Counted from the stretch's first letter, positions 18,301 to 25,860 are shown. The stretch is 64,000 nt of DNA from Acinetobacter bereziniae (GCA_009912575.1 WNDP01000003.1:1-64000), one strand, 5' to 3'. Notes: generated by a model not told the origin, from the sequence alone. Program-made: numbers and translations.

Positions 18301-19317
18301 ATGAACATGGGCGGATTAGAAAGTTTAGACGTAATAGGCTTAGTCGCTGGTGAAACAGGAACAACTAAAGATAGCTTAGTGCTTCCTTTAGATAAAATTA
18401 ATGAAGACGAGCTGAACGTTCGCACCATCTTTAATGACCTAGAAATTAAAGAGTTGGCAGATAGTATTGAAGCTAACGGTTTAAAAACGCCTATCAGTGT
18501 TCGTAAAGATTTAGATAACCCAGGCTTTTACATTGTAAATAACGGTGCAAGAAGAAGACGTGCATATTTATTGTTAGGCCGTAAAGATATTCCAGCATTC
18601 ATTGATGATAATCATGATGAAGTCGATCAGATTATTGACAACTTACACCGTGTCGATCTAACCCCTTTAGAGATTGCCGTTAAATTAGATACATTGCTTA
18701 AAGTTGAAAATGCACCAAAAAAAGAAGAATTGGCACAGCGTTTAGCAAAGTCAAAAACATGGGTATCGAAACACTTGTCATTATTGAAAATGCCTGAACC
18801 TGTAAAATTTCTATATGAACTTGGTCGGGTAACAAGTTTGGATGCTCTATACCTTTTGACTTCAAAATGGTCTAAGCATGGAACAGAATTAGCTAAATGG
18901 TTAGAACAGTACAAAACCAAAGATGAAATTATTTCTCAGATTACAGTGCAGAACTTCATTAATACGCTTGAGAACAAAAACAAAGATAAAGATAAGCCGA
19001 AGCCAGCTGCAAATGAAACATCGTCAGTGAGTGATCCAATTGCTTCTCACGGCAATGAAAGTGATTCAAGTGGTGAAGACCAAGATTCATCATCAGAAGC
19101 TCATACGGAAGCAACCACAGCTGTTAATAACGATGATCAGCCGTCATCAGATGAGTTCACATTAACGCCATCAGAAAACAAAACTACAGATGGTCTACTG
19201 TTTGTAAATTTATCAGTTGTTGCAGATGATGAGACTAAAGAAATCTTTGAACGTGATTTAAAGGACTGGATCTCAATTATGGAATCTCAATATCAGTTGA
19301 AAGTAGAACGTATTTAG
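18301..19317 (+). CDS. korB: KorB/ParB-family partition protein and global repressor
   Basis: A 338-aa ParB-family protein whose N-terminal half matches RK2 KorB closely: PISVR...PGFYIVNNGARRRRA, IPAFIDDN and DQIIDNLHR..LTPLEIA, followed by the KorB helix-turn-helix (about residues 135-160). An acidic Ser-rich linker precedes a C-terminal dimerisation domain. RK2 KorB binds 12 operators and represses transfer and replication genes as well as acting in partition. The 14-bp palindrome scattered over this plasmid is its likely operator (inference). A second ATG two codons on has a better-spaced Shine-Dalgarno. Confidence 0.88.
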   Translation: MNMGGLESLDVIGLVAGETGTTKDSLVLPLDKINEDELNVRTIFNDLEIKELADSIEANGLKTPISVRKDLDNPGFYIVNNGARRRRAYLLLGRKDIPAFIDDNHDEVDQIIDNLHRVDLTPLEIAVKLDTLLKVENAPKKEELAQRLAKSKTWVSKHLSLLKMPEPVKFLYELGRVTSLDALYLLTSKWSKHGTELAKWLEQYKTKDEIISQITVQNFINTLENKNKDKDKPKPAANETSSVSDPIASHGNESDSSGEDQDSSSEAHTEATTAVNNDDQPSSDEFTLTPSENKTTDGLLFVNLSVVADDETKEIFERDLKDWISIMESQYQLKVERI

Positions 19318-19336
19318 AATAGTATAAAAAAACACC

Positions 19337-19369
19337 AAAAAAAGTGATCCCGTTAGGGATTGCTTTTTT
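19337..19369 (+). terminator. Terminator after korB
   Basis: Stem AAGTGATCCC / GGGATTGCTT (with two G-U pairs), 4-nt loop, followed by TTTTTT, 20 bp after the korB stop codon. Confidence 0.75.
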
Positions 19370-19480
19370 GCTTTTAAATCCCCTCTTAAATCAAAAAAAT
19401 CTTTTATTCTTTTAATTCCTTTTCCTTTTCTTTTTGTATATTTTTTTTGTACTTTAAATTCAATCATTTATTAAAAATAA

Positions 19481-19538
19481 CGAGAAAGATTTTTTCTAAA
19501 ACGAGACAAATTTTTTCTAAAACGAGAAAGATTTTTTC
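19481..19538 (+). repeat. Iteron cluster 1 (3 copies)
   Basis: Copies start at 19481, 19502 and 19523, exactly 21 bp apart. Confidence 0.88.
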
Positions 19539-19618
19539 TAATTTTGTATTTTTTGCATTATCTAAAACACCTATAACCAATAAAATCATATAAATATGTA
19601 ATTTTAAAAAAAATAAAA

Positions 19619-19673
19619 CGAGACAAATTTTTTCAGCGAGAAAGATTTTTTCCGAAGCGAGAAAGATTTTTTC
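19619..19673 (+). repeat. Iteron cluster 2 (3 copies)
   Basis: Copies start at 19619, 19637 and 19658; the 18-bp step follows the GACAAAT variant. Confidence 0.88.
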
Positions 19674-19746
19674 TGATCAACCGATTAAATTGTATAAATT
19701 ATATCCATAGAATTGAATTTAACTCTTTTTAATCAGCAATTAGAAG

Positions 19747-19844
19747 CGAGAAAGATTTTTTCCGAAAACGAGAAAGATTTTTTCTAAAACGAGACAAATT
19801 TTTTCAGCGAGAAAGATTTTTTCCGAAGCGAGAAAGATTTTTTC
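19747..19844 (+). repeat. Iteron cluster 3 (5 copies)
   Basis: Copies start at 19747, 19769, 19790, 19808 and 19829. The last three repeat the order of cluster 2 (GACAAAT variant first), suggesting block duplication. Confidence 0.88.
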
Positions 19845-19909
19845 TAATTGATAAATTTTTATAATCGAGAAAAACGATTTATGAAAAAATATTATAGGTA
19901 ACTTTGCAA

Positions 19910-19932
19910 TTGCAAAATTATATACTTTGCAA
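19910..19932. promoter_or_regulatory. Palindrome TTGCAAAA / TTTGCAA inside origin
   Basis: Related to the perfect dyad at 16310; here one arm has a single change (ACTTTGCAA). It lies between iteron clusters 3 and 4. Confidence 0.5.
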
Positions 19933-20011
19933 AGTGACAAAGACATGAGTTTATGTACTGTCTAAAAGACAAGCATCATTTTTGGCGCTTAAAAAATTAC
20001 TGGTGATAAGC

Positions 20012-20069
20012 CGAGACAATTTTTTCCGAAAACGAGAAAGATTTTTTCCCAAGCGAGACAAATTTTTTC
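20012..20069 (+). repeat. Iteron cluster 4 (3 copies)
   Basis: Copies start at 20012 (one A short), 20033 and 20054, 21 bp apart. Confidence 0.85.
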
Positions 20070-20147
20070 TAATTTTTGGATTAAAGTTTAAAGGCACAAG
20101 TAAAAGGTAAAATTGTATTAAGGTGCTGTTTTTAGGAGGTTTCATAA

Positions 20148-20237
20148 ATGAAAGTTTATATTGAAAAATGTTTTTTGATCCTCCAGCTCTTATGCTTATC
20201 TACGTTTACGAGAGAGTTTTTTTCTAAGCAAAGATAG
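20148..20237 (+). CDS. Putative 29-aa leader peptide upstream of rep
   Basis: A short open frame beginning MKVYIEKC and ending FSKQR, preceded by a perfect AGGAGG 8 nt upstream of its ATG. A CCTCC sequence 45 nt downstream inside the frame could pair with that Shine-Dalgarno. The frame also covers the last degenerate iteron. It lies 170 bp before the Rep start. It could be a regulatory leader or chance; no clear promoter is seen for it. Confidence 0.35.
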   Translation: MKVYIEKCFLILQLLCLSTFTREFFSKQR

Positions 20238-20319
20238 GTTAAACTTACAAAAACAAAAAAATATTAAATGCTAAATAAACTTATATGTATGTTTTTTAAA
20301 CAATATTATTTTTTATATG

Positions 20320-20395
20320 CGAGAAAATAAAAATTGTTATTTTCTCGTTGATGTATCATAATAGCTGCAACCAGCAAATATATGGCAATAGCCAT
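20320..20395 (+). promoter_or_regulatory. rep promoter, Rep-type inverted repeat and leader palindrome
   Basis: -35 TTGTTA (20334-20339), 17-bp spacer, -10 CATAAT (20357-20362), 19 bp, then ATGGC-AATA-GCCAT (20382-20395). A perfect inverted repeat CGAGAAAATAA / TTATTTTCTCG (20320-20330, 20337-20347) covers the -35; its arms share CGAGAAA with the iterons. This is the usual arrangement by which a Rep dimer represses its own gene. Confidence 0.78.
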
Positions 20396-20409
20396 CATGG
20401 AGCATCAAG

Positions 20410-21705
20410 ATGACTACTAATAACAATGAAGCACTTTCCAAAATGGTTGAGATTGACCATAAAAACTTAGTCTCAATGTCAAACCAGGCGATTGAAAACC
20501 GTATTCTTGAAAACTATGGTGCTTATGGCATGAAGATCGTTATGATCGGTGTGGTCGGTGCTTATGCCATTGGTAAGAAAAATTATGATCACCGTTTTTT
20601 CATCAAATTTTCCGTTGATAATTTTGCAAAGTTAATCGGCCGAGAAGAAAAATATGCCATATCAATTTTTAAAAAGACTTGCTCACTTCTAAGAAGTAAA
20701 GAAGTTGTTTTGCAGGGGTATCTTGATGGTGAAGAAACTGAATTTGTTACTGGCCTGTTAGATACTTATGCTTACTCGAAAAATGAAAAATCATTAGCCG
20801 TTAAATTCAACTCTGAATTTGTTCCTTACTTTATGGAAATGTCAGGCAATTTCACCCAGTATGAACTTAGTTATGCTTTAGGACTGGATAAGATCGAAAG
20901 TATTAGTTTTTACTGCTTCATTAAAATGAAAATTGGTAAAGAGTTTAAGAATATTATTGAAAATAAAGAGTATTACTTTGATATTGAGGAAAAAATATTA
21001 AGACAATTTTTTAATGTTGAGAACTCATATACTCAGCAGCGTGATTTAAAAAATAAAGTCCTGGCGAAAGTTGCCAAAGAAATCAATGAAAATACAGATT
21101 TAATAATTAACTTTGAAGTTAGTCAGCAATCAAGCTTTTTTACAATGACATTCAAGTATAAAACCGATGCAGACAAACCAAAGAAAATATCATTAGAGGA
21201 CTTTAAATTAACTAAAGACAAAAAAACGAAGCCAGCTCGAAAAGTAAATGACAAGAAAAAAGAAGAAGAAAAGCCAACTGGACAAAGTGAAACTCCCCCA
21301 GCACAACCAAAAGCTAAAGAGACTGATCCAAACAACGTAGATGGTGATAAAAAGGCAGCTGGCAAACCTAAGTCGCTTTCTGACATTTTAGGGCAATCTA
21401 AGACATTGGAAGTCAAAAAGCTAACAGCAGAAGAAATACAAAATATTAGCTCAACATATATTAAGGATCACCCTCAAGAATACGACTATATTTCTTGGAT
21501 GGTTGATAAACAAATCATCACATTTAAAAAACATCCAGCAGATTTTATTTTATATATTTTGACGACTTATCATTCTAGGTTCGGTGGTAATACGCTTGAA
21601 GATTATGTAAGAAAGGAATTTTCTTTAAAGTTACAAGCTTATTACGAAGAATACAAAAATAGTGAAGTAGCAGCATTGAGTACCCTCAATATGTTCTATG
21701 TTTAA
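20410..21705 (+). CDS. Iteron-binding replication initiator (Rep_3/RepB family)
   Basis: A 431-aa initiator. The N-terminal 250 residues show the two winged-helix layout of Rep_3 proteins, including FVTGLLDTYAYS and the SGNFTQYELSYALGL segment that corresponds to the conserved FTxYxL motif. A long Lys/Glu/Pro linker (about 265-320) and an additional C-terminal region of about 110 residues make it longer than the usual 300 aa. The promoter, operator and iterons directly upstream support its role. GGAG lies 8 nt before the ATG. Confidence 0.9.
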   Translation: MTTNNNEALSKMVEIDHKNLVSMSNQAIENRILENYGAYGMKIVMIGVVGAYAIGKKNYDHRFFIKFSVDNFAKLIGREEKYAISIFKKTCSLLRSKEVVLQGYLDGEETEFVTGLLDTYAYSKNEKSLAVKFNSEFVPYFMEMSGNFTQYELSYALGLDKIESISFYCFIKMKIGKEFKNIIENKEYYFDIEEKILRQFFNVENSYTQQRDLKNKVLAKVAKEINENTDLIINFEVSQQSSFFTMTFKYKTDADKPKKISLEDFKLTKDKKTKPARKVNDKKKEEEKPTGQSETPPAQPKAKETDPNNVDGDKKAAGKPKSLSDILGQSKTLEVKKLTAEEIQNISSTYIKDHPQEYDYISWMVDKQIITFKKHPADFILYILTTYHSRFGGNTLEDYVRKEFSLKLQAYYEEYKNSEVAALSTLNMFYV

Positions 21706-21727
21706 CGCCAAAAAAGAAAATTTTAAA

Positions 21728-21741
21728 TTTCTGATCCGAAA
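21728..21741. promoter_or_regulatory. KorB-box-like palindrome, copy 5
   Basis: TTTCTGATCCGAAA, 28 bp upstream of the -35 of the following cassette. Confidence 0.65.
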
Positions 21742-21761
21742 TTATTTTGTATTATGTTGTA

Positions 21762-21832
21762 AAGCGTTATTGACAATATAACGCTTATTTTATTATAATG
21801 ACCACTCAAACAACGGATATGGCAACAGCCAT
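21762..21832 (+). promoter_or_regulatory. Promoter cassette upstream of 21.8-kb operon
   Basis: -35 TTGACA (21770-21775), 18-bp spacer, -10 TATAAT (21794-21799), 19 bp, then ATGGC-AACA-GCCAT (21819-21832). Perfect inverted repeat AAGCGTTAT / ATAACGCTT around the -35 (21762-21786). Identical to the 2.5-kb cassette. Confidence 0.8.
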
Positions 21833-21841
21833 GAGGTTTAC

Positions 21842-22228
21842 ATGATTGCAAATATTGATAACTATGCCCTTTTTGCTGGTGTACCTGAACTGTGTGAATT
21901 GCATGGTAATAATCAACAGGTATCAGCTTTAAAGATTGGAATTAGCCTAAGTGTGTTAAATAATGTCGAAATCGCATTAACAGCGTTACAAGGCGTATTA
22001 AAGTTTGAAAGCTTTGATCAATCACCAAAGATAACTTTTAATCTGTCAGCCCTGCCTAGTGCTATTGCGGAGCTGGAAATTACGTTAGAGGATGGTAGTC
22101 TCTTAATGGTTGATCATGTAGAGCTTATTGCTACAAGTAATGGGGAGCATAGTTGTCTTGTTCTTGCATTTGTTGATAGCTATACAAATACTTCACGTTG
22201 GGAAATTTTATTAAGCCGTATTAATTAA
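21842..22228 (+). CDS. Hypothetical soluble protein, 128 aa
   Basis: First gene of a three-gene operon. It is a soluble protein without signal sequence, probably alpha/beta from the alternating hydrophobic pattern, with no motif I recognise. Start ATG with GAGG 5 nt upstream, just behind the leader palindrome. Its partners encode two small membrane proteins, so it may act at the inner membrane. Confidence 0.65.
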   Translation: MIANIDNYALFAGVPELCELHGNNQQVSALKIGISLSVLNNVEIALTALQGVLKFESFDQSPKITFNLSALPSAIAELEITLEDGSLLMVDHVELIATSNGEHSCLVLAFVDSYTNTSRWEILLSRIN

Positions 22229-22242
22229 GAGGGACTTATCTT

Positions 22243-22623
22243 ATGTTTTATTTACTTGCATTTATTTTGGCGTTATTAGATCCAACAGCTTTTGCTTTTG
22301 GGTTAATGTTTTCGGTTGTTTGTACAATGCTGGCATTTGGCTTTTTTTATGTGAATGCCAGAGTTGTTTTTATGGTGTTTCTAATCGCAATCATGCGATT
22401 GGTGATACAGACCTTTATTCTACCTGACTTTGGATTGCCAGCTGAATCTATGCCTATTTTTACAAACATCAATTCAGTGTTTAAATGGCTCGATATAATT
22501 ATGGGCGTTGCTTATGGGTTGTTAATACTGCTAGGTATGGTGAATGGCAGACCGCTTACAGGGCCTAGTATGTATGAAATAATCCAGCATAGAACTAAAA
22601 AAAGTAAGGAGAAAGGTAAATGA
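22243..22623 (+). CDS. Small polytopic membrane protein, 126 aa
   Basis: About four hydrophobic helices spanning most of its length and a short basic C-terminus (KKSKEKGK). Start ATG with GAGGG upstream. It overlaps the next gene by 4 bp (ATGA), so both are co-translated. Not recognised. Confidence 0.65.
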   Translation: MFYLLAFILALLDPTAFAFGLMFSVVCTMLAFGFFYVNARVVFMVFLIAIMRLVIQTFILPDFGLPAESMPIFTNINSVFKWLDIIMGVAYGLLILLGMVNGRPLTGPSMYEIIQHRTKKSKEKGK

Positions 22624-22865
22624 GTGATGGAAAATTAATGACACTAATATTTATTTTGGCTGCCGTAGTAGCTGTAATCATGGCTAGAGGTTTAACAAGA
22701 GCAGATAATGAACAAGAATTAAAATTAGTCAATGAGTTAAGAACTGAAAAGTGCGAATTAATTGAAACGATTGCGCCTAACAATGTGTTGTTTGGAACTA
22801 AGCAATATCGTTACAAATGCAGAAATGGGCAATACCGTACTGAAAACATCAAAGCAATTTTCTGA
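22620..22865 (+). CDS. Small single-pass membrane protein, 81 aa
   Basis: One N-terminal helix (about residues 7-23), then a polar domain with two Cys (in KCELIE and YKCRN). Its stop codon TGA lies within a KorB-like box. Unknown function. Confidence 0.6.
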   Translation: MSDGKLMTLIFILAAVVAVIMARGLTRADNEQELKLVNELRTEKCELIETIAPNNVLFGTKQYRYKCRNGQYRTENIKAIF

Positions 22866-22872
22866 TCCGAAA
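22859..22872. promoter_or_regulatory. KorB-box-like palindrome, copy 6
   Basis: TTTCTGATCCGAAA, 28 bp upstream of the next -35; overlaps the stop codon of the preceding gene. Confidence 0.65.
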
Positions 22873-22892
22873 TTATTTTGTATTATGTTGTA

Positions 22893-22963
22893 AAGCGTTA
22901 TTGACAAGATAACGCTTGTTTTATTATAATGACCACTCAAACAACGGATATGGCAACAGCCAT
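22893..22963 (+). promoter_or_regulatory. Promoter cassette upstream of Ser-rich protein
   Basis: -35 TTGACA (22901-22906), -10 TATAAT (22925-22930), leader palindrome 22950-22963, perfect inverted repeat 22893-22917. With the KorB-like box it differs from the 21.7-kb cassette at only two positions. Confidence 0.8.
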
Positions 22964-22975
22964 AAGGATTGAAAA

Positions 22976-23572
22976 ATGTTAAAAAGTATCGCAAAGAAAA
23001 CTGTATTAACTATCATGATTGGTGCGAATATTGTGTCAATGACGACAGTTGCATACGCTGGCTCAAAATCAAGTAGTCGTAGTTCATATTCTTCCAGTTC
23101 TTCAAAAAGCAGCTCATATTCATCGAGTAGCCGTAGCTCTTATTCGTCAACGCCCTCTAGCAGCTCATATTCATCGAGTAGCCGTAGCTCTTACTCAGCA
23201 AGCACACCATCAAAAACAGCAGTATATACGCCTGTAACGAAAGCCACAGCACCAAAACCAGCGCCATATAAGCAAGATACTAAAAAAACAACTACAACGC
23301 CTAAAAGTAGCACCAGTAGCAATAAAGTTGCAGGGCAAAGCTATAGCACTCTTAAAAAATCAAAATCCAAAAGTTCTAGTAACTTTTTGACTTGGGTGTT
23401 GCTGGCGTGGATTTTATCTGATTCAAATAAATCCAGCGCTTCAACAAGTACAACAAAAGAGGTTGTTGTTGACTGCAAACAGTGGCTAAAAGATAACGTA
23501 AAAAAACCAAGTGATTTATCAAGCGATGAATATCAAAAAATCAAAAAATATTGTGAAAGCGTAACTAAATAA
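22976..23572 (+). CDS. Secreted Ser-rich low-complexity protein
   Basis: A 198-aa protein with a signal peptide ending VAYA-GS (residue 28), a Ser/Tyr/Arg-rich low-complexity tract (about 29-78), a Lys/Thr/Pro linker, a hydrophobic segment (FLTWVLLAWIL) and a C-terminal part with two Cys. It is probably located in the envelope, but the family is not recognised. The Ser tract is encoded by DNA repeats. Confidence 0.65.
   Translation: MLKSIAKKTVLTIMIGANIVSMTTVAYAGSKSSSRSSYSSSSSKSSSYSSSSRSSYSSTPSSSSYSSSSRSSYSASTPSKTAVYTPVTKATAPKPAPYKQDTKKTTTTPKSSTSSNKVAGQSYSTLKKSKSKSSSNFLTWVLLAWILSDSNKSSASTSTTKEVVVDCKQWLKDNVKKPSDLSSDEYQKIKKYCESVTK
23110..23193 (+). repeat. Direct repeat in Ser-rich gene
   Basis: A 33-bp sequence (23110-23142) recurs 51 bp later (23161-23193), encoding the repeated SSYSSSSRSSY stretch. 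Slippage or recombination here would change the length by 17 residues without a frameshift. Confidence 0.7.
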
Positions 23573-23629
23573 TTTTCGATTGAGCTGCATTCATGTGTGG
23601 ATGTGGCTCGATACTATGAGGGTGAGGAT

Positions 23630-23905
23630 ATGCGAAATATAGTTTTATTATTTCCTTTTATAATGATCTTGGCAGCAGGAATGGCACACAAATACAAGGA
23701 TGATCCAGAAGCGCCTTTTAATGCGTTTATTACGTTTAGTTGGTGGTGTTTTGGTGCAACCCTATTGCTTACTGTTATCGTTGCTGTAATGTCAAATAAA
23801 GAGCGTCCAGGCTATCATGGTCGTGTAGCTCAAATGGCTGGTATGCCTATCATTACTTTGATTGCTATCGGCTTTATTTATCTGTTTAAAAGCACCTTGA
23901 ATTGA
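23630..23905 (+). CDS. Small membrane protein, 91 aa
   Basis: Three hydrophobic helices (about 2-17, 33-52 and 70-86). I start at the ATG preceded by two overlapping GAGG motifs and not at the upstream GTG. It ends just before a strong terminator. Unknown function. Confidence 0.6.
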   Translation: MRNIVLLFPFIMILAAGMAHKYKDDPEAPFNAFITFSWWCFGATLLLTVIVAVMSNKERPGYHGRVAQMAGMPIITLIAIGFIYLFKSTLN

Positions 23906-23917
23906 TTGTGACCAATC

Positions 23918-23948
23918 AAAAAAAAGCACCTAATGGGTGCTTTTTTTT
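23918..23948. terminator. Bidirectional terminator
   Basis: GCACC / GGTGC stem flanked by A8 on one side and T8 on the other. It separates two convergent transcription units (the membrane protein and traM). Confidence 0.85.
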
Positions 23949-23955
23949 TAGCCTG

Positions 23956-24393
23956 TTACTTGAGCGTCAGCTGAATGCAAATAATTATATTGATGATTAC
24001 AGACGCAAGTAACAGGTAAAGCAAATACTTGTTTGTTGTCTTTAATTCATTAAATTGCTCCGTATGATTATCACTTTTTTCGTTAGCAATAATTTTTACT
24101 TCGCTCACTTTATTGATGAGTTCATTTGCAGCCTTTTCAAAATTTTCATGTAGGTACTTTGCCCCATTGGTGACAATTTGTTCGGCTACAGTTTTTGAAT
24201 CTTGTATAGTCTTCGCTTGCATTTCATAGATCGTTTGTTCAGATTCACTTAGCTTCATTTCAACTTGGGCCAAGTAATCTTTTAGGATCAGTTCATTTAG
24301 CGTAACCGTTATAAATATGGGATCATCAGGACTAAGCAAAACATGGTGCTGTTTTGCTACTTCCTGAATAAGCAAATCTTTGTCCATGCTCAT
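23956..24393 (-). CDS. traM: TraM-like conjugation protein
   Basis: A 145-aa protein with a PDDPIFITVTLNE segment near the N-terminus, a long coiled-coil-like middle, and a C-terminal membrane helix (about 125-143). Size, topology and position after traK-traL match TraM of RP4, where TraKLM form the operon leftward of oriT. The precise role of IncP TraM is not established. Start ATG with AGGTATTAAGC upstream. Confidence 0.75.
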   Translation of the reverse strand: MSMDKDLLIQEVAKQHHVLLSPDDPIFITVTLNELILKDYLAQVEMKLSESEQTIYEMQAKTIQDSKTVAEQIVTNGAKYLHENFEKAANELINKVSEVKIIANEKSDNHTEQFNELKTTNKYLLYLLLASVIINIIICIQLTLK

Positions 24394-24402
24394 GCTTAAT
24401 AC

Positions 24403-25158
24403 CTATGCTTTTTCCTTAATTTCGGATTCAAAGATAATAGCGTTGTCCAGCTGTTGATATACATTGCGCTGGTAAAGCTTGATTCGTTGCTTTTCCATCA
24501 CTTTGAAATCCGCTGAAGCTATTGCTTCGCTCAAGGTAATTTTTAGACTTAATGCTTTGCGTAGGTCTAAAAGTTGATCTTGGCTCGGTTTTGGCAGATG
24601 GATAACTGACTTAATTCGAGCCTTGTTTTTGGTGTAAATGGTCGATTTTTCAAAACCTAAATTTGGATCTGAATTGTGGGCAATATCTCCATCTTTTTCA
24701 TTAAGCCAAACAATGAAATTCACGTAAGGCGGTAAATGTTGCAACATTTGATCAAGGTTGACCATCGTGTCAGCTAAAGCTTGTCCACCAGCGATAATTG
24801 AATGAATGTTGATGATATGACCACTATCTTTTAGGACTTCAAAACATTCATTTTCTAGGAGATATGAAACAAGGGGAAGAAAAGAGCTTGCACCGTTATC
24901 AATGACTACAGTTTTATTTGTCTCTATCAATAACTCCATCAGGTCATCAAACGCTTTGGGTTTAATGGCGTTATTCTCAACAATTTTTAACGGTTGAGCC
25001 GAAAGAGAGCTATACGCTGAAAAGCTGTTATTGACTGGATCGGTATCAATATTTGTACTGTCCACTCCTTTGTCTTGTAGATATTGTGCAATCATAATTG
25101 AAGTAAAAGTTTTACCAACACCACCTTTACCTTGTATGACTATGTTGATCGTTGCCAT
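24403..25158 (-). CDS. traL: TraL-like ParA-superfamily ATPase
   Basis: A 251-aa deviant Walker ATPase: QGKGGVGKT at residues 8-16, IDTDPVN and VIDNGASSFLPL, all of which align well with RP4 TraL. In RP4 TraL is needed for transfer and is encoded with traK and traM on the side of oriT away from the relaxase. It is 14 bp downstream of traK. Confidence 0.88.
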   Translation of the reverse strand: MATINIVIQGKGGVGKTFTSIMIAQYLQDKGVDSTNIDTDPVNNSFSAYSSLSAQPLKIVENNAIKPKAFDDLMELLIETNKTVVIDNGASSFLPLVSYLLENECFEVLKDSGHIINIHSIIAGGQALADTMVNLDQMLQHLPPYVNFIVWLNEKDGDIAHNSDPNLGFEKSTIYTKNKARIKSVIHLPKPSQDQLLDLRKALSLKITLSEAIASADFKVMEKQRIKLYQRNVYQQLDNAIIFESEIKEKA

Positions 25159-25172
25159 GTTTTATTCCTCTG

Positions 25173-25523
25173 TTATTTTTTAGTCCAAAAGCTATCTGCA
25201 CTAGGCGCTGATGGATTGTACTCAAATGGTTTAGCTTTTGTTCCGCTATTAGTTTGTGCTGGGGGAGTGTTGCTATCAACTGTGTCTGATTCATCTCCAT
25301 TAGAATGAGTTGTTTCAAGGTACTGGCCTAAATTTGACGTATCAAATTTTAGGTGTCTTCTACACGTTTTCCGAAGCTGATCGTAACTAATCTCACCACC
25401 TTGATCTTTGAGATAGTTGTGAATGTCACGCATTGAACAACACTCAGCCCACATTTCAATTACCCTGGCCTTGTGTTTAGTCACGAGCTGTAAAGCAGTC
25501 ATCTTTTTTGGTGTATCACTCAT
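25173..25523 (-). CDS. traK: TraK-like oriT-binding protein
   Basis: A 116-aa basic protein. The central block EISYDQLRKTCRRHLK matches the RP4 TraK motif with FSYETFRSHARRHIK, and the C-terminus FEYNPSAP resembles FTFNPTPD of TraK. RP4 TraK wraps and bends oriT DNA to expose nic. The gene reads away from oriT, with direct repeats at its promoter that may be its binding sites. Confidence 0.85.
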   Translation of the reverse strand: MSDTPKKMTALQLVTKHKARVIEMWAECCSMRDIHNYLKDQGGEISYDQLRKTCRRHLKFDTSNLGQYLETTHSNGDESDTVDSNTPPAQTNSGTKAKPFEYNPSAPSADSFWTKK

Positions 25524-25540
25524 AATTTAGTCAAATATAA

Positions 25541-25648
25541 GCAAATAAAAGCAAATACTAGCAAATAAAAGCAAACTGAAAAAGCAAATTAACGCAATTA
25601 CTATCAACTATTATCAAATAAAGTCAATTTTTAGCAAATAAAAGCAAA
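25541..25648. repeat. Direct repeats beside oriT
   Basis: Three exact copies of GCAAATAAAAGCAAA (starting at 25541, 25561 and 25634), with several shorter GCAAAT elements between them. They lie between traK and the nic region and are plausible TraK-binding or bending sequences. Confidence 0.6.
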
Positions 25649-25700
25649 TTCGTGCCACGATCAGCTATCAACTTTTGGCGTATTTTATCAAACTAAAAAA

Positions 25701-25800
25701 CGGTAGATGAGGCAAGATGTGTATTGTAATATTACATGCAAGCAAGTAATATCACAATACCAACAACATTCGCTATCGCTCAAGTTGTTCATCTTGCCCT
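25701..25800. other. oriT: Origin of transfer (oriT), MOBP/RP4 type
   Basis: Located between divergent traK and traJ as in RP4. The minus strand carries an inverted repeat (15-bp arms 25721-25735 and 25746-25760, one mismatch) followed 8 nt later by ACATCTTG^CC. This corresponds to the RP4 arrangement of a TraJ-bound repeat followed by TATCCTG^CC; the predicted nick is between 25713 and 25712 on the minus strand. A second CATCTTG^CC on the plus strand (25790-25798) has its own weaker inverted repeat (25762-25789). The strand choice is by analogy with RP4. Confidence 0.8.
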
Positions 25801-25860
25801 ACGGGGATGTGTCCTACGGACGTTTGATTTAAAATCGTTTCTTTTTTCTAGGTATCGGTA

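Larger units (their letters stand above)
19481..20224. other. Iteron-type replication origin
   Basis: An AT-rich, gene-free stretch with about 14 direct repeats of CGAGAAAGATTTTTTC or CGAGACAAATTTTTTC, arranged in four clusters with mostly 18-, 21- or 22-bp periodicity and all in the same orientation, plus a degenerate copy at 20209. Such iterons bind the Rep initiator encoded just downstream. The clusters are separated by about 80-165 bp, which may include the melting region. It is the vegetative origin by all visible criteria. Confidence 0.88.

Noticed and set aside
19481-20069. CRISPR-like array
   Set aside because: The 16-bp repeats are at 18-22 bp steps with almost no spacer, have two alternating types and lie upstream of a Rep gene; they are iterons.
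19740-20145. Open frames on the minus strand within the origin
   Set aside because: They arise from the repeated iteron sequence, giving repetitive KIFL-type peptides, and lack Shine-Dalgarno sequences.
24418-24431. Additional KorB-like box TTTCGGATTCAAAG
   Set aside because: The second arm is lost; only the left half matches.
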